Below are positions 35,811-47,259 of a DNA stretch of 64,000 nucleotides, in pieces (position 1 is the first letter of the stretch; the number at the start of each line of letters is the position of its first letter). The notes under the pieces are model-generated. The model searched no databases and was not told the DNA's origin. It saw only the letters and a program-made list of their open reading frames with translations. The stretch is from Hsuehochloa calcarea (lineage: Eukaryota; Streptophyta; Magnoliopsida; Poales; Poaceae). Made by a program: the position numbers and the translations under genes. Where the stretch lies: contig CM070599.1 of assembly GCA_036346395.1 (NCBI GenBank), positions 29,875,232 through 29,939,231 on the forward strand. Direction: 5' to 3'.

Positions 35811-37759
35811 CTGAGCTGTTACTGATTTTATAACTTCTTCTGCAGCCTTCGATTTGGATGCCACTTCAGCGGCAAGGGTCATGGCCTCATGAGCTTTTGT
35901 CTCTGACTTCTGCAACTCGGCATCTTGCTGTTCACGTTGCTGTCTCAAGCTGTTAACCTGATCCATAGACAAGCACAAGGACTCCTTTTCCCTGGTATTT
36001 TTAGTTAGTACCAAAAAATTAGAACCAAACATACCTCTGCCTGTAGTTTTTGAACCTCTTGCTTTAGAAGTTCATTTGCATCCCTGAGGCTCTCAAAGCT
36101 TTCTGAGGACAAGGAGCTGGAAGAATTCAGATATGGCATTCTCAAAAATGGTGAAGTAGATATGGGGCCATTAGCATATCGGTTTGTTAGTGTAGAACCT
36201 GAGTTCAGGTCAGCTGCACCAATGGAAGGAATGTCTTTAAGGTGCAAAATTGCAGGGAACTGTGGTGAATAGTCAGACTTCTTTGTTTGCTTTGCTGCCT
36301 TCACATCTAAATTCTTGATCATATCTGAACTGGTAGCTGATGCAAGTCTGTTTGACTTTGTGTCCATTCTCTCAGCCTTGGTATCCCCTGGTAAGCGGGG
36401 TATAGTGTTCCTGTAATAACTGACACCAGAATCCAAAACTTTACTTAGTTTCAGGTAACATGAATCACATACACGGTATGGCTTTACAGGATTAGGAGAC
36501 AATGCTGCTCTTGGAGCTTTTTTTGAACTGCACGAATGACAATGTACTAAGCCACAATTGTAACAGCTGTGCCTCTTTCGAGTGAATCCAAATGGCTGTC
36601 TGCATGCCGAGCACTGGGACTGCTCCATCCCGGACACCCATTTATGTTGACAAATTGCAGCTGTAAAGCCTGATCCACAAGCTATGCGTTTTACAGACCT
36701 ATCCCTCAAAGCCTCAACAAGTGTAGGTACCTTACAATCTGCAATATCACCGTGACCCAATCTTCCGTCTGCACCGGTAACAGATATTTGTCTCCCATCT
36801 CCCCAGGTAAATAGCTTTCCAGATGAAGCATTTGACTGTGTCATGATAACCTCAACAACAGCAGCAGTATGCCACAACCCACATGAAACAGAAATCGTCC
36901 TCAAACCCTTCAAAGACTCAACTTCCTCTGGACACGAGTTGAGATAGTTACTCTATTTCCATGACCTAAGACTACAAATGTGCCATCACCAAATGTGTAC
37001 GACTGTCCAGAACTAGTTATCAAAGCTGTGTGCCATGTACCACAAGAGACAGTTGACACCTGAAGGCCTTCCAGAGGACCTGAAACTCTTATTGGGATCC
37101 AGTGACTCGCGTTACTACCGTGACCAAGGAGTCCTGCATTGTGGATACCATCTCCCCAGGTGTAAAGATCACCAGTTGCAGCAATAGCACAAGTATGGAA
37201 TTCACCACAGGCAATTATTTCAACATTGCAGATTGATAACGACTCAACAAGACGTGGCTGAAAAATGCTTGTACCAAGCCCATGACCAAGCCGCCCACTG
37301 CATTCTTCTCCCCATGTAAATACCTCCGCCTGTCTTGTAACAAGCGCAGCATGCTTCACACCACAAGCCACATAACTGACATCAAGCATTACATTTGACT
37401 CCCAAGGGCTTTGGTATAAGTATATCAGTAGTTGCACCAGGAGAGTAAACGTTCCTATCAGACCCTGATCTTGAAGTGGTATCACACATGACTTTACCCC
37501 AGACATAAACATCCCCAAACGATTCAGAATCTTCACCTCCAGAACCATGGCTGGATGTGCTGAGAACACTAGAAACACTGATTCGAATGTCTGAAGAAGA
37601 GGAAGCACTTTTCACTTGCATATCTGACACATCTGTCCTTTCTGAATATGAAAATTCTCCAGAAGAACGGTCCTTGGTAGAATTTGCTGAGCTCAACTTG
37701 TTGTCAGGGGAATCTGTGGTAAATGTAGAGCTACTGCTTAGGCTACTTTCTCTGCCACA
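35811..37759 (-). pseudogene. PRAF-type RCC1/FYVE protein, truncated pseudogene
   Basis: Plant PRAF proteins carry PH, RCC1 repeats, a FYVE zinc finger, coiled coil and BRX domain, and bind phosphoinositides. Here the - strand starts after a splice acceptor at 37759 (CGRESSLSSSSTFTTDS), so the PH domain is missing. RCC1 blades follow: YVACGVKHAALVTRQAEVFT, CGEFHTCAIAATGDLYTWGD, CGTWHTALITSSGQSYTFGD. The FYVE finger lies at about 36446-36640 (CSACRQPFGFTRKRHSCYNC, CHSC, CDSC). A serine-rich linker and coiled coil follow; an intron at 35958-36034 separates the last piece, VNSLRQQREQQDAELQKSET. Homology ends at about 35811, before any BRX domain. An extra base near 37402 and a shift near 36930 break the frame, and about two blades are missing at 36770-36795. 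Confidence 0.82.
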
Positions 37760-38417
37760 CTGAAACCAATTCATAGAAAACTGGTCAGAAGGCTAGCATA
37801 TCATGGTGTAAATGTTTGCTTGCCCTTGTTTCGTACAGGAACTTAGCGGATGATTTACCTCTTTTCCCTTTGGTTGCTTATTGGACAGATTTTCTGCGCC
37901 TTGAATTTTGTCCGTGATGATGTATGGCTCATCCAATAAAAATGGGGATGGTTCCCTTCAAAAAGCTTTAAAATCTTGGATTTGTGGCACAATATGGCTG
38001 TGTAACAGTTGTGAGAAATGTGCAGCGCTACTTTGACGAGCAGGCTATCTCCTGGGAACAATTCAGCAGAGCACATCACCTCTCTGTCTCAGAGATGGGG
38101 TTCTTGGTTGCCAGAGAAATCATCAGCAAAGAATGAACACCACGATTCAATTTGCTGTAATTTAAATAAAAGTAAACCATGGGACCAAACAAACTGATGA
38201 ATCTCACGGAGCTACTCCTAGTTTTTATGAGAGAGAGAGAGAGAGAGAGAGACTGAACCAAAAGGTTAGATAAAAAATTGAAAGAAAACATACAATCCGA
38301 CCTGCCAGATTCGAACCAGCGATATAATAATATCATTTTTAAAAACCTATAAAAATAAATAGTTATTTTTGTTTTACAAAACAGTATTGACAGACTCTGT
38401 CGCTAGTTGAAATGAAA
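37760..38417. other. Region with no assigned gene; GA microsatellite
   Basis: Holds a (GA)n tract at about 38229-38252 and short open frames on the - strand (one of 74 codons at 37855-38079) without recognisable domains. It replaces the sequence where the upstream PRAF exons would be. Confidence 0.45.
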
Positions 38418-38610
38418 ACAAATCATAATGATATTACAAAATAGTCAGCACAACGTCATCGCTTTTTGTCGACAAATCACAATGATATTACAGAACATTT
38501 AGCGTAACGTTCTCACATATTTTATCGACAAATCACACTAATATTACAAAACATTCAGCACAACGTCACCACCTAGTCTATCGACAAATCAAAATGATAT
38601 TACAAAGCAT
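38418..38610 (+). repeat. Four imperfect copies of a 55-bp tandem repeat
   Basis: CGACAAATCACAATGATATT and ACAAAACATTCAGCACAACG type sequence recurs starting near 38418, 38472, 38528 and 38584 (54-56-base spacing). It lies just before a MULE transposase tail. Confidence 0.75.
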
Positions 38611-38639
38611 TGAGTACCACATATTTCAACAAGACAAGC

Positions 38640-39262
38640 CTTTCCCGTGGCCGAGACCTCAACGTCCGCCATGTTGACCGCCTCGAGTGCGGTGGTCGGA
38701 TGAGGTCTCCGCAGCACCATTCGGACTGCTGATGTCTCATTCATTCTGTGAATTTCTTGTATGGTATTTCTTGAAGGTGTGTCCAAACTCCCTACAAATG
38801 GAGCACTTCTTCGTATGACGCCCGGCTTCTGCTTCATCCATGTCGTTTCTGATACGTCGTACATGTCGCCGGCCAACCTTTCCCTTCAGCCTATCAATGT
38901 TCGCGGCCCAGATAAGTTGCTTCTAGGTCGAATGGACAGTGAAATGACCAACCACGTCGTAACCATACAACTATGCACTTCAGGTTTGCATCACCTCCGC
39001 GTTGAAATAATCAGAGAGGTACTGGCTGTGATGTTGTGCCACCGTCGAACATGCGGCCATGACATATGAGCAGGGCTTAAGCAGAAGAAGAGGCTTGTTG
39101 CAAGTGCATATGCAACTAGCGCGGTGTAGGGTGCACTCGTGGGTGATCCTCCAGTGGTTCGTCCTGCAGCGTCCTTTATCCCTACACAGTATCTCGAAGC
39201 AAAGTTGTCGGACCCAGGAGTAATATTCCCAAATCCTCTGTGTATTCTGAATTAGTCCCATG
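38640..39262 (-). pseudogene. MULE transposase C-terminal fragment
   Basis: The - strand at 38980-39261 reads LCRDKGRCRTNHWRITHECT followed by CICTCNKPLLLLKPCSYVMAAC, a SWIM zinc finger (C-x-C...C-x-H/Y) as in Mutator-like transposases, then QYLSDYFNAEV. Downstream, 38750-38850 in another frame reads KKCSICREFGHTF then KKYHTRNSQNE, a CCHC zinc knuckle typical of the C-terminus. The DNA-binding and catalytic parts are absent. The two pieces lie in different frames, so the gene is broken. Confidence 0.7.
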
Positions 39263-39293
39263 ATCAGTAGCTAACTCACACAGTAAACAAATA

Positions 39294-41454
39294 TGGTAAC
39301 ACCTATAATTCGCAAAACTTTATTAATAAATATCATAGTGTATTACAAGAAAGGCTTACAAGCCGACAAATAAGAACACAATGGAAGATGAAGAAGAAGT
39401 AGTAGAGCCCAGCTAATGAGCCGGAGGCAATCGACTAGGGTAGCAGCCTAGTAGTCGAGATCTTCAGCAGTTGCAAAGTCTTTCTCCTCTGAACAACATT
39501 TTTATTAAGCAAGGGTGAGTGCAAATAAATATACTCCGCAAGTTACACCCAATAATATATTATAATGCATGCAGAAATATATTAAAGGAAGGCTTATAGG
39601 GTTTACTTTGCATAAAGCAATATTTTCTTTTTAAATATATGTACTAAGTTCCAAAGCAATTATTCTATAACTAAAATTTATTTTCTAAATTCTCAAGTTT
39701 TATAGTAAGATAACCTCTATAGCAGTTATTCTGTAACTAAAATTTATTTTCTAAATTCTCAAGTTTTATAGTAAGATAACCTCCGTACAAGTGTGGTGAA
39801 GGATACCCTCCTATCTCATGGTAAGCCGCCCAATTTCCCAATTGGATAAACTATCCAAAATCATTTGATAAACTCTTTTGAAATCAAAACCAAAGTCTAA
39901 CTTTGAGTGGCTTTGCTCAGCATGTCCATGATCGTCGACACGACTATTCGAATAGTTTTACACTCTATAAAGGTGGTACAACTTTACTCACAAGAGATAA
40001 TCATCTTATAATATCGGCCATGACACACTTCCTTATGCGTGCAACTAAGCAATTATCATGAGGCCTTTACAATGCAGCATCCCAACGTAGTTATGCCCGC
40101 TAATGTTTCATTTCCTTTGGATTGAACAGTCCGCCAGAAGTCCCCTCTCGCACCATGTGGGAATATATAAAAAGTTGGTCATTCTGACACTCACGCAACC
40201 AGATGGCACAACCATGGTGGAATGTTGCAAATTAGTTGGTCAGGTCCTGACCACACATGACATATGGTTGTACTATGGGGCTTAGCTAGATGCGGCTCGA
40301 AGACCGGTACTTAACTGACTTGAATGACTTTTTAATAAAACCCTGGTCTCGATCATAGAAATGAATCTATCATGTGCATCAACTTGCACCATCCAAACAT
40401 CCATTTCACCCAAGTCTAAACCATTTTTTATTTTGTTTTTATTTTCAAAATTTATTTGCAAAATTTCTATGGTAAAACAATACCATAGTCTCATTTTAAT
40501 CATAATTGAATATTTTTTGCTAAACTCCCTAAATTGAATGTTTTTGGTCTAAGCTTTGACAAAGCATCCAGTTTTTCAATATGTTCTAGTTCATACTAAT
40601 GTACCTACTAGATTTTAACTATGGTATCAAGTAATGGCTAATTCAATAGTAAGATTTGGCTATACAATAGAATTGAGAATAACTATAATTTAAAATAGGG
40701 ATTTAAATAACTTGAATATAAATACGTATGCAATAATAATTTTAAAAATAATTTAAATAATTTAAAATATTAGGATCAAACATGATCAAAGGAAGCAACT
40801 TTCCTTGCTCAATTAGTTGTTCTCAAATAGCGTTGAAATTCGATTATCCAAAATCGTTGAAATCTATACACAAAAATGGAAATAAAATAAAAAAAATACA
40901 AAATTAGTATTGATAGAAAGATACCGACTTTAGATGAATTTAGGCATAAGAATCGACGAAATCGGAGTTCGTATGAAGGAGAACGAACGTCCGGGAAGTT
41001 GATTATCACATGAAATGATAGAAATCAGAAAAGGTAATAGAATATTCCTGGAATATTTGTTTTCAGGAATTTAAGAAAAAGAGAGGAGTGGCTGACTTTG
41101 GGGGCCCCACATGGAGGTGAGAGAGATTGAAAGAGAGAGGAAAGAGGTGTATGACAAGTGGGACCAGGGTGATAATGAAGGACACAAAGGGACAGAGAAC
41201 AAAGCGGGCACTGCCAAGGTGGACCACCTGACAGGGAGCAAAGAGAGGAAAAGAATCAGAGAATGAGGAACACAGAGGCACTGACAAAGGTGGCCCACTA
41301 TACAGAGGAAGGGAGAGCCAGCCATAGCAAAGAGGAAACAGAGGAGGAGATGGTTGGCTCGGGCCCTGCGGTGGTGCCAACGATTGGCGGTGCGGGAGCA
41401 GGCGGCAACTGGCAAAATGGAGGGCTTGTGTGGCCGTTGTCACGTCCGCACCCA
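39294..41454 (-). repeat. LTR-like block, probable truncated or solo LTR
   Basis: Starts TGGTAACACC and has the AT-rich then purine-rich layout of gypsy LTRs; GCAAGGGTGAGTGCAAATAA near 39511 recalls the LTR at 18076 in the same orientation. It ends near a CGCACCCA at 41454. No target duplication was found, and orientation is by analogy only. No gene is recognised in it. Confidence 0.4.
39655..39783 (+). repeat. Tandem duplication of a 66-bp unit
   Basis: AGCAATTATTCTATAACTAA and following 46 bases are repeated head to tail at 39721 with two or three substitutions, so the duplication is recent compared with its surroundings. Confidence 0.85.
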
Positions 41455-41473
41455 TGATGTGTTAAGCCTGCCT

Positions 41474-41500
41474 TGTCACGCCAACTATAGTGGCGTGACA
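41474..41500. repeat. Perfect 10-bp inverted repeat (stem-loop)
   Basis: TGTCACGCCA, a seven-base loop ACTATAG, then TGGCGTGACA. Such sequences occur at ends of some plant DNA elements. No partner was found at the other side of the MULE. Confidence 0.6.
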
Positions 41501-42140
41501 GTGCCTACCTTTATTTAAAGGTGTTCTCAGATGAAGAAATCTTACGTGTGTTGCGTAAGATACGTGGACCATTTGTCACGAATGATGAAATTGTAATACA
41601 CAAGTTCACTCTCATGTAATTCGTTCTTAGCATTTGATTTTCCATGAACGTCTGTTCCAAAATTTGTAAACATGATTTGAGATTGCAAGAATTGAACGGT
41701 GCTAAGTGAATGCACAATCCTAGGAAGTGGATGATAGCAAGAATTAAACAGATGGATGGTTAGGCTAGCACACCCCATCCTATTGCAATGATAGGTGGTG
41801 CTCGTCGTCACTTAGGGGTCGAAGACCATTTAGTGCCTACTTGCAGAACACACCGTTTGGACCTTTTTTATGTTGTTCCCTACCTTCGTACACCAAGAAT
41901 TGAATTCAAAAAGAGAATGAGATTTAAAGTCGGCTTGACCACGCAATTGCGAATTGAAATAGACTTTATAATAAAGTTGCAAATTACACGACACATAGGG
42001 TTTGGTTACGTGCATAAGCAACAAAATTATGCACGATGCAACAAACCGAAATACACCTACGATACATTTTCTTCTTTTTGGAATATAAATAAAGTTGATT
42101 GGAACAAGGATCATTAGTTTCGGTGGCCCATCGTTCCCTT
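41501..42140. other. No assigned gene
   Basis: Open stretches of up to 109 codons on both strands (for example 41788-42117 +) show no known domain. The sequence may be the 3' side of the MULE that follows. Confidence 0.35.
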
Positions 42141-42565
42141 CCCCTTGTCTCCTTGCTACCCGCGGCGGCGGTCGGTCTCGAAGTCATCCATACCCTGCGA
42201 GACGGGTCGGATGGTTGAATGATGTTAGGATAACACAACGTCGAGTCAAATTAATAATTATGATGCATACTGAACATAACTTACCTCTTCGATCCGGAGT
42301 ACGCCCGGGCAACGGGGAGCGGTAGTACGGCCCACGGTCTCACTTGTAGGAGCCTTCCCCTTGTTGCACGTGGCGGCGACGGCCAGTCTCGAAGTCATCC
42401 ATGTCTTACGAGACGGGCTAAACGGTTGAACGATGGTAGGATAATGCAACATCGGGCTAAATCAATAATTATGATGCATACTGATCAAAACTTACCTCTT
42501 GGATCCGTAGTGCGCCCGGCTGACGGAGAGCAGTAGTACGGCCCACGGTCTCACTTGCAGGAGAC
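42141..42565 (-). repeat. Tandem duplication of a 211-bp unit, MULE 3' side
   Basis: CGAAGTCATCCAT, ATAATTATGATGCATACTGA, CTTACCTCT.GATCCG and GTACGGCCCACGGTCTCACT recur 211 bases apart, at 42141-42351 and 42352-42565. On the - strand each unit has a potential exon end with donor GGTAAG, suggesting a duplicated 3' exon. Confidence 0.8.
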
Positions 42566-42579
42566 TTCCCCTTGTCTGC

Positions 42580-45418
42580 CCCGCTTGGCCTTGTCATACC
42601 CATCTGCTTTCTTGGGCTCGTTCGATGCCTTTTCAGTTGGGTCGGGGTCGGGTACATAAGGTGGCAAGCGCTTGAAGACCTCGGGTGGCTATGGAAAGTT
42701 GAACATATACTTCTGCTGGATGAACGCCCTATCGTACATCTCTGGACTGTCGATCCGTTGGAAGAAGTTGCATTGCATCTTCGGCTACCATTATGCGCTT
42801 GTGTAATCAGGGATTTGTGGAATGGAATCATTTCAAGAATCGTCCATATCAACCCATTTCATTCAAACATTCAAAGATAGACATGTATGCATATATCAAT
42901 TCAGAAAATTCATTTCATGCAATCATTTCAAGAATCATTCGAGAATCATCCATATCATCTCATTTCATTCAAACATTCAAAGATAGACACGTATGCATAC
43001 ATCAATTCAGAAAATACATTTCAAGAATCATCCATCAATATATCATTTCATTCAACATGAATCTTACATACATCACTTGCGCTTTCGGCACGCGTCCGTT
43101 CCTGGTGTGAACCTAGATGCTGGATGTTCGCCTCGCGTGTCCTCGACGACGTTTACCAAACTAATGTCCACACGATCACGGTGTTTATGGTGCAGAGGCT
43201 TGGCCTGAGTCGGCTGCGTGGGGGTCGGCGCACCAAAAAGGTCCGAGAGGACCATCTCATCAGGAAGCCTGGCATCCACATCCTCATTGTCATCCTCTTC
43301 CTCATGTCGTGCGGATGAATTAGATGTGGGTTCGAGGGTGGAGTGGTTGGATCACCTGCTAGAGAAATAGGCATACACATGGGCAAAATACTGATAGCAT
43401 GGTCGAAAAGAGAAAAACACTTAGAATGATCTAACAATATGAAAACTCACCACACCATCGTCCGCTATAAGGCGTGCGCGATGGTCATTGTCATACTCCG
43501 CGAGGAGCAACACATACTATGGGTGTTGTGACATCCTGCAATACAAGATAGAAACAATAGTGCACAGGAACTACAGAACATTAAAGAAAATGCAACTAAT
43601 TATACGCAATAAAGACACATCAATACTTTCCTACAATGAAAAATGGTAGTACCTCAAGGTGGCAAGACACATGAGCGGCGTCGCCTTACCCTGCGCGGCT
43701 GGCAATCCGCATTCATGTGCTTTTCCCTAGTGTGTCCATGCTTGTGACACTCCGAGCACCTGTTGGTTATGGTGGCGTCGTCGAAGTCCCCAAGGCTATA
43801 CATGTCCTTACCAGCCTGCTGTCAGCGGTCCATATCATTATGAAGCCTTTTTCTCTTCCTCCGACCACATCATTTGTTCACCATTTCTTTATCAGGAATG
43901 TATTCCTCCCCCACGTAGGGTGACCAATGCGATGGATCAAGGTAAGGCTCGAATCTCTTCTCCCAAGTCCTCATCGTGGCTCGCTTTGAGAATTCATTGG
44001 CAATGAAGGTGTTAGACATGTGACTTACGACGCGCACGCGACAAGCAGTGACGATGTGAGAGCATGAGACATATAGCAAAGGCAAGACCATGCAAGTACA
44101 ATCTCTAGCAGTCAGGTTCACTCTATGGTTTCGACCACCATAACGCTCGTCCCCTATCGATGTTCCCCTAGCTGCCCTGATGGCGTAGATATGCAAAGTC
44201 AGATTGTATTCCTCTGCCTCCTGATTACATTACTCTTCCTCCACCATAGCAAGGTGTTTGGCAGCAACTGCACCCCAACGCTTGCCAGCATTGTATGCAT
44301 CCCTTGCATGGGTCCACCGATCCACAAAGTATGAGTTGGTCTTCCTAAATGAGTACTCCAAGATAGCTGATACTGGCATAGCGCGGATGGCCTTAATAAC
44401 ATTATTGAATACCTCCGAGATGTTCGTTGTTATCATACCATACCTACAACCACCTTCATCGTATGCCTGCGCCCACTTCGCCTTTCTGTCAGAAGGATTG
44501 CTTGTCCCTAGTTTTGCGCCCTCATACCTTCCATCCGTTCCCCCTTTTCGCACCTCACGGTATACCTCTTGTCCACATCAGAGTGTTGCACTACAAACGG
44601 ACTATGGTGCCATACTGAGTATTCTTGCAACCAAACCTTCATACCCTCCATATTTGGAAACAACATGTTCTTGCGTATTAGGTCATTCTTCGGGTCTGCA
44701 ATGTCATTCCTGCTCTTCAACCCATTTGCACAGACCGTGTTATCAGCCATTTTGACATCATCGAATGCATACACCGACGGGACCTCACCCATTACGCTGC
44801 GAAGAACCTGGCCTTCCTCAAAGGAGAAAAGCAGAGCAAGATTGTTCCATCTCGAAACACCTCGTCCTCAAACTCGTTGTTCATTACAGCGCCATTGAAA
44901 TTAGCCACGGGGTTACTAACATAGTGCATGGAAGAAACAGACACATGTGATAGATCCACCAACGGGAGGCATCGTTGTTACGATCGACGCCAACGAACTC
45001 TTGGAAAGGTTGCCCCTCTATTAGGGGGCCATGCGAAAGATCGAGAGTGGATTCTAGTCCTCCATGTTACTATTGACCACATCCAAATTATTTTACAAAT
45101 TCCTCTCCACCGCAACCTCCAACGATCGGACCTGAGATGTGAGCACAACCTCCATGTACGTGTCTCAATCATCGTCGAACGATATTGGCATTAACAAGAC
45201 GTGCACCTTAGAACCCAACCCTGTGTCATATCGCTCCTGCATTCCAACAACGACCCCGGCTCATCCCATACAAAGGTCGACTTAATCATCGTCAAAAGAG
45301 TTTGAAAGCCTAGTGATTCTCGAAACACAAGAACAGTCACTTCCATGCCACCAAAGTCCGCACCACTACCCATTTGCCTAACAGGCCCACCAGTACAAAC
45401 ACATACAACTTTATCCAT
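42580..45418 (-). pseudogene. Mutator-like (MULE) transposase lacking its catalytic core
   Basis: On the - strand: 45418-45191 starts MDKVVCVCTGGPVRQMGSGA and carries VTVLVFRESLGFQTL, the N-terminus of a grass MULE transposase type. 44792-44508 (MKVWLQEYSVWHHSPFVVQH ... YTVRCEKG) is the MuDR DNA-binding region. 44553-44230 (WAQAYDEGGCRYGMITTNIS) and 44196-43870 (CTCMVLPLLYVSCSHIVTAC, the SWIM finger) follow. A CCHC knuckle lies near 43745-43780 (CSECHKHGH). The segment between the DNA-binding part and WAQAYDEGG, which should hold the D-D-E catalytic residues, is missing. A GRF-type-associated sequence (FFQRIDSPEMYDRAF) lies near 42700-42790. Not functional as read. Confidence 0.75.
42834..43045 (+). 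repeat. Tandem repeat, units of about 106 and 82 bp
   Basis: CAAGAATC.TCCATATCA, CATTTCATTCAAACATTCAA, AGATAGACA.GTATGCATA and TCAATTCAGAAAA occur at 42834, 42940 and partly 43022. AT-rich; it lies in a probable intron or the 3' side of the MULE. Confidence 0.75.
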
Positions 45419-46221
45419 CTACATCCAACAATTGGAACAAAACATTGCAAAGTTAGTACTGCATGCCATACGAACAAACTACTCTTGTAAGTAGTATTGA
45501 ACATTCCATGTATGACTAAAGTAGTTTTTTATTTTCGCAATCCTATGACATTCACAATCCTAAACATTCCATTTATTATGTAGTGCCTTAGTACATCAAA
45601 CTCAATTGTCTAGGTGCGGGGTTTGGTTTTCAGTTGAGGGAATTGGATAGACGGATCATACATGAGATGATATTCCAATATCTCTTTCCACTAAAGGGTC
45701 TAAAAAGCTAATGAAGTGTTGCTAATTATAGAACACACTATTTTGATCTTGAAAGTTTTGTTTTTCCGCAAATGATGCACGCAGTTTGATTGGAGGCTTT
45801 TTTAGATCAATGGTGGGATTAAGTGTGGATATATAGTTATTGAGTGTAGATGGACATCCAACAAGCCTTCATGTTTTGAGGAGTGCCGACTTCAGCTTGA
45901 ATTACCAGAAGTTTAAATTGTCCTAAGTGGGGTGCAAATTCTAGTGCTTACAGAAGCTCACCCTTACACCCAAAGGAAGGCCTTAATCACATATTGTATT
46001 TGCAAGTAAGCATATGTCACAATAACATTCACTATGCATTGTATTTTCTGTTTGAAATGTTTATATATAGGCCCCTTATATCTTGAATTAATCGAGGAAC
46101 ATTAACATAGGATGTCCTTGAGGATCTATTTACGCATATAAGCACTCACATACACTAGTGAATATATGAGAAAGTGAAAGATAAAATTTAATCTCAGAGG
46201 TAGATCAGCGACGTTTCCTCA
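45419..46221. other. No assigned gene, between MULE and TRIM
   Basis: AT-rich with no frame over 60 codons that looks real. Possibly the 5' terminal region of the MULE, but no matching terminal inverted repeat was found. Confidence 0.4.
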
Positions 46222-46461
46222 TGTAATACCCCGACCTGCTCATAGCGTGGCCCATGAGGAGTTGTGCGGTAGGATTAGTCCGGCATTGCTTATCTCAAGT
46301 GAGTTGTAGTAGTATATAATGCCTATTAAATCCAAACGTAGCATCTCCGGGTTAACCATTTTACACAAAGCGAGGACAAAAGTGTAAGTGAGGTGCTATG
46401 TGTGCGTGGGTTCGCCCCACGGTGGCTGGGCATTGAGCCGATTTTGGGTCAGGGTGTTACA
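46222..46461 (+). repeat. 5' LTR of the TRIM
   Basis: 240 bp. It is highly similar to the 3' LTR but lacks a nine-base repeat (CATGTGGCC) present there. Confidence 0.9.
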
Positions 46462-46463
46462 AA

Positions 46464-46475
46464 TGGTATCAGAGC
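46464..46475 (+). other. Primer-binding site of the TRIM
   Basis: TGGTATCAGAGC, two bases after the 5' LTR, is complementary to the 3' end of initiator methionine tRNA. Confidence 0.88.
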
Positions 46476-46659
46476 ATCAACCTTCACTGCACGGGCACAG
46501 GCGTGACAGGGGCGCGGGCATATGGCGCATGGCACATGTGGGCCCGGAGTGGACACATGGCATGGCATATGTGCTGGCACTGGATGCACGGACGTGTACC
46601 GAGGGATGGTTCTGGGCATTTGCCGCGTATGCGGTATGCTACCGAGGGCGTCAACCCTT

Positions 46660-46670
46660 AAGGGGGTGAG
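46660..46670 (+). other. Polypurine tract of the TRIM
   Basis: AAGGGGGTGAG lies directly before the TG of the 3' LTR. Confidence 0.8.
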
Positions 46671-46919
46671 TGTAATACCCTGGCCTGCTCATAGCATGGC
46701 CCATGTGGCCCATGAGGAGTTGTGTGGTGGGATTAGTCTCACATTGCTTGTCTCAAATGAGTTGTAGTAGTATATAATGTGTGTTAGATCCAAACGTAGC
46801 ACCTCCGGGTTAACCCTTTTACACGAAGCGAGGACGAAAGTGTAAGTGAGGTGCTATGTGTGCGCGGGTCCGCCTCATGGTAGCTGGGCATTGAGCCGAT
46901 TTTGGGTCAGGGTGTTACA
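46671..46919 (+). repeat. 3' LTR of the TRIM
   Basis: 249 bp, ending GGTGTTACA before the CCTCA duplication. Confidence 0.9.
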
Positions 46920-46924
46920 CCTCA

Positions 46925-47254
46925 ACAGTTCGCTCTCACCCGCCAGCTTTGACCGCTCGCACTCACCAATAATTTCTTTGGGATGGGTTCTCTGGTGAGA
47001 ATAGTATATGCACACGTGGGTATGTTCAGGGGTTAAAACATGTGCACATGTGTTCTGTGAGGTGTAAGTCTTTAGTTTAGATTAGACGTGTGCTAAGAAC
47101 ATACTTATGTGTGTGTGCACGCGCGCGTGATGTATGTGTTGTGTATGTACTAAAAAAAGATGTGCATCCTTTCTCGAGTAGTAGAAAGAGTTGGCGAGAT
47201 GCTTCACATGGAGCCACGACCACTTCGTGAGTGATCATTTCTTCTCTTCTTTTC
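46925..47254. other. No assigned gene; GT/CG-rich simple repeat
   Basis: Contains a TGTGTGTGCACGCGCGCGTG tract near 47109-47130. No coding sequence recognised. It separates the TRIM from the solo LTR. Confidence 0.5.
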
Positions 47255-47259
47255 TTCAA

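Larger units (their letters stand above)
46222..46919 (+). mobile_element. TRIM: miniature LTR retrotransposon, complete
   Basis: Two LTRs of 240 and 249 bp starting TGTAATACCC and ending GGGTGTTACA flank only 209 bp of internal sequence. The target duplication CCTCA occurs at 46217-46221 and 46920-46924 and is perfect. A primer-binding site and polypurine tract are present but there is no coding capacity, so it must use enzymes of another element. At 698 bp it fits the terminal-repeat retrotransposon in miniature class. Confidence 0.92.

Noticed and set aside
38290..38335. tRNA-like box: minus strand GGTTCGAATC followed by TGGCAGGTCGG
   Set aside because: It resembles a tRNA T-loop and acceptor end, but no D-arm, anticodon stem or matching 5' acceptor strand was found upstream on that strand.
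41063..41455. Open frame of 130 codons on the minus strand
   Set aside because: A purine-rich strand leaves long chance frames; the translation is a proline/leucine/serine-rich mix with no recognisable motif.
41474..46221. Terminal inverted repeats for the MULE at 42580-45418
   Set aside because: The palindrome at 41474 has no counterpart on the far side, and no long inverted repeat or 9-bp duplication could be paired by eye.
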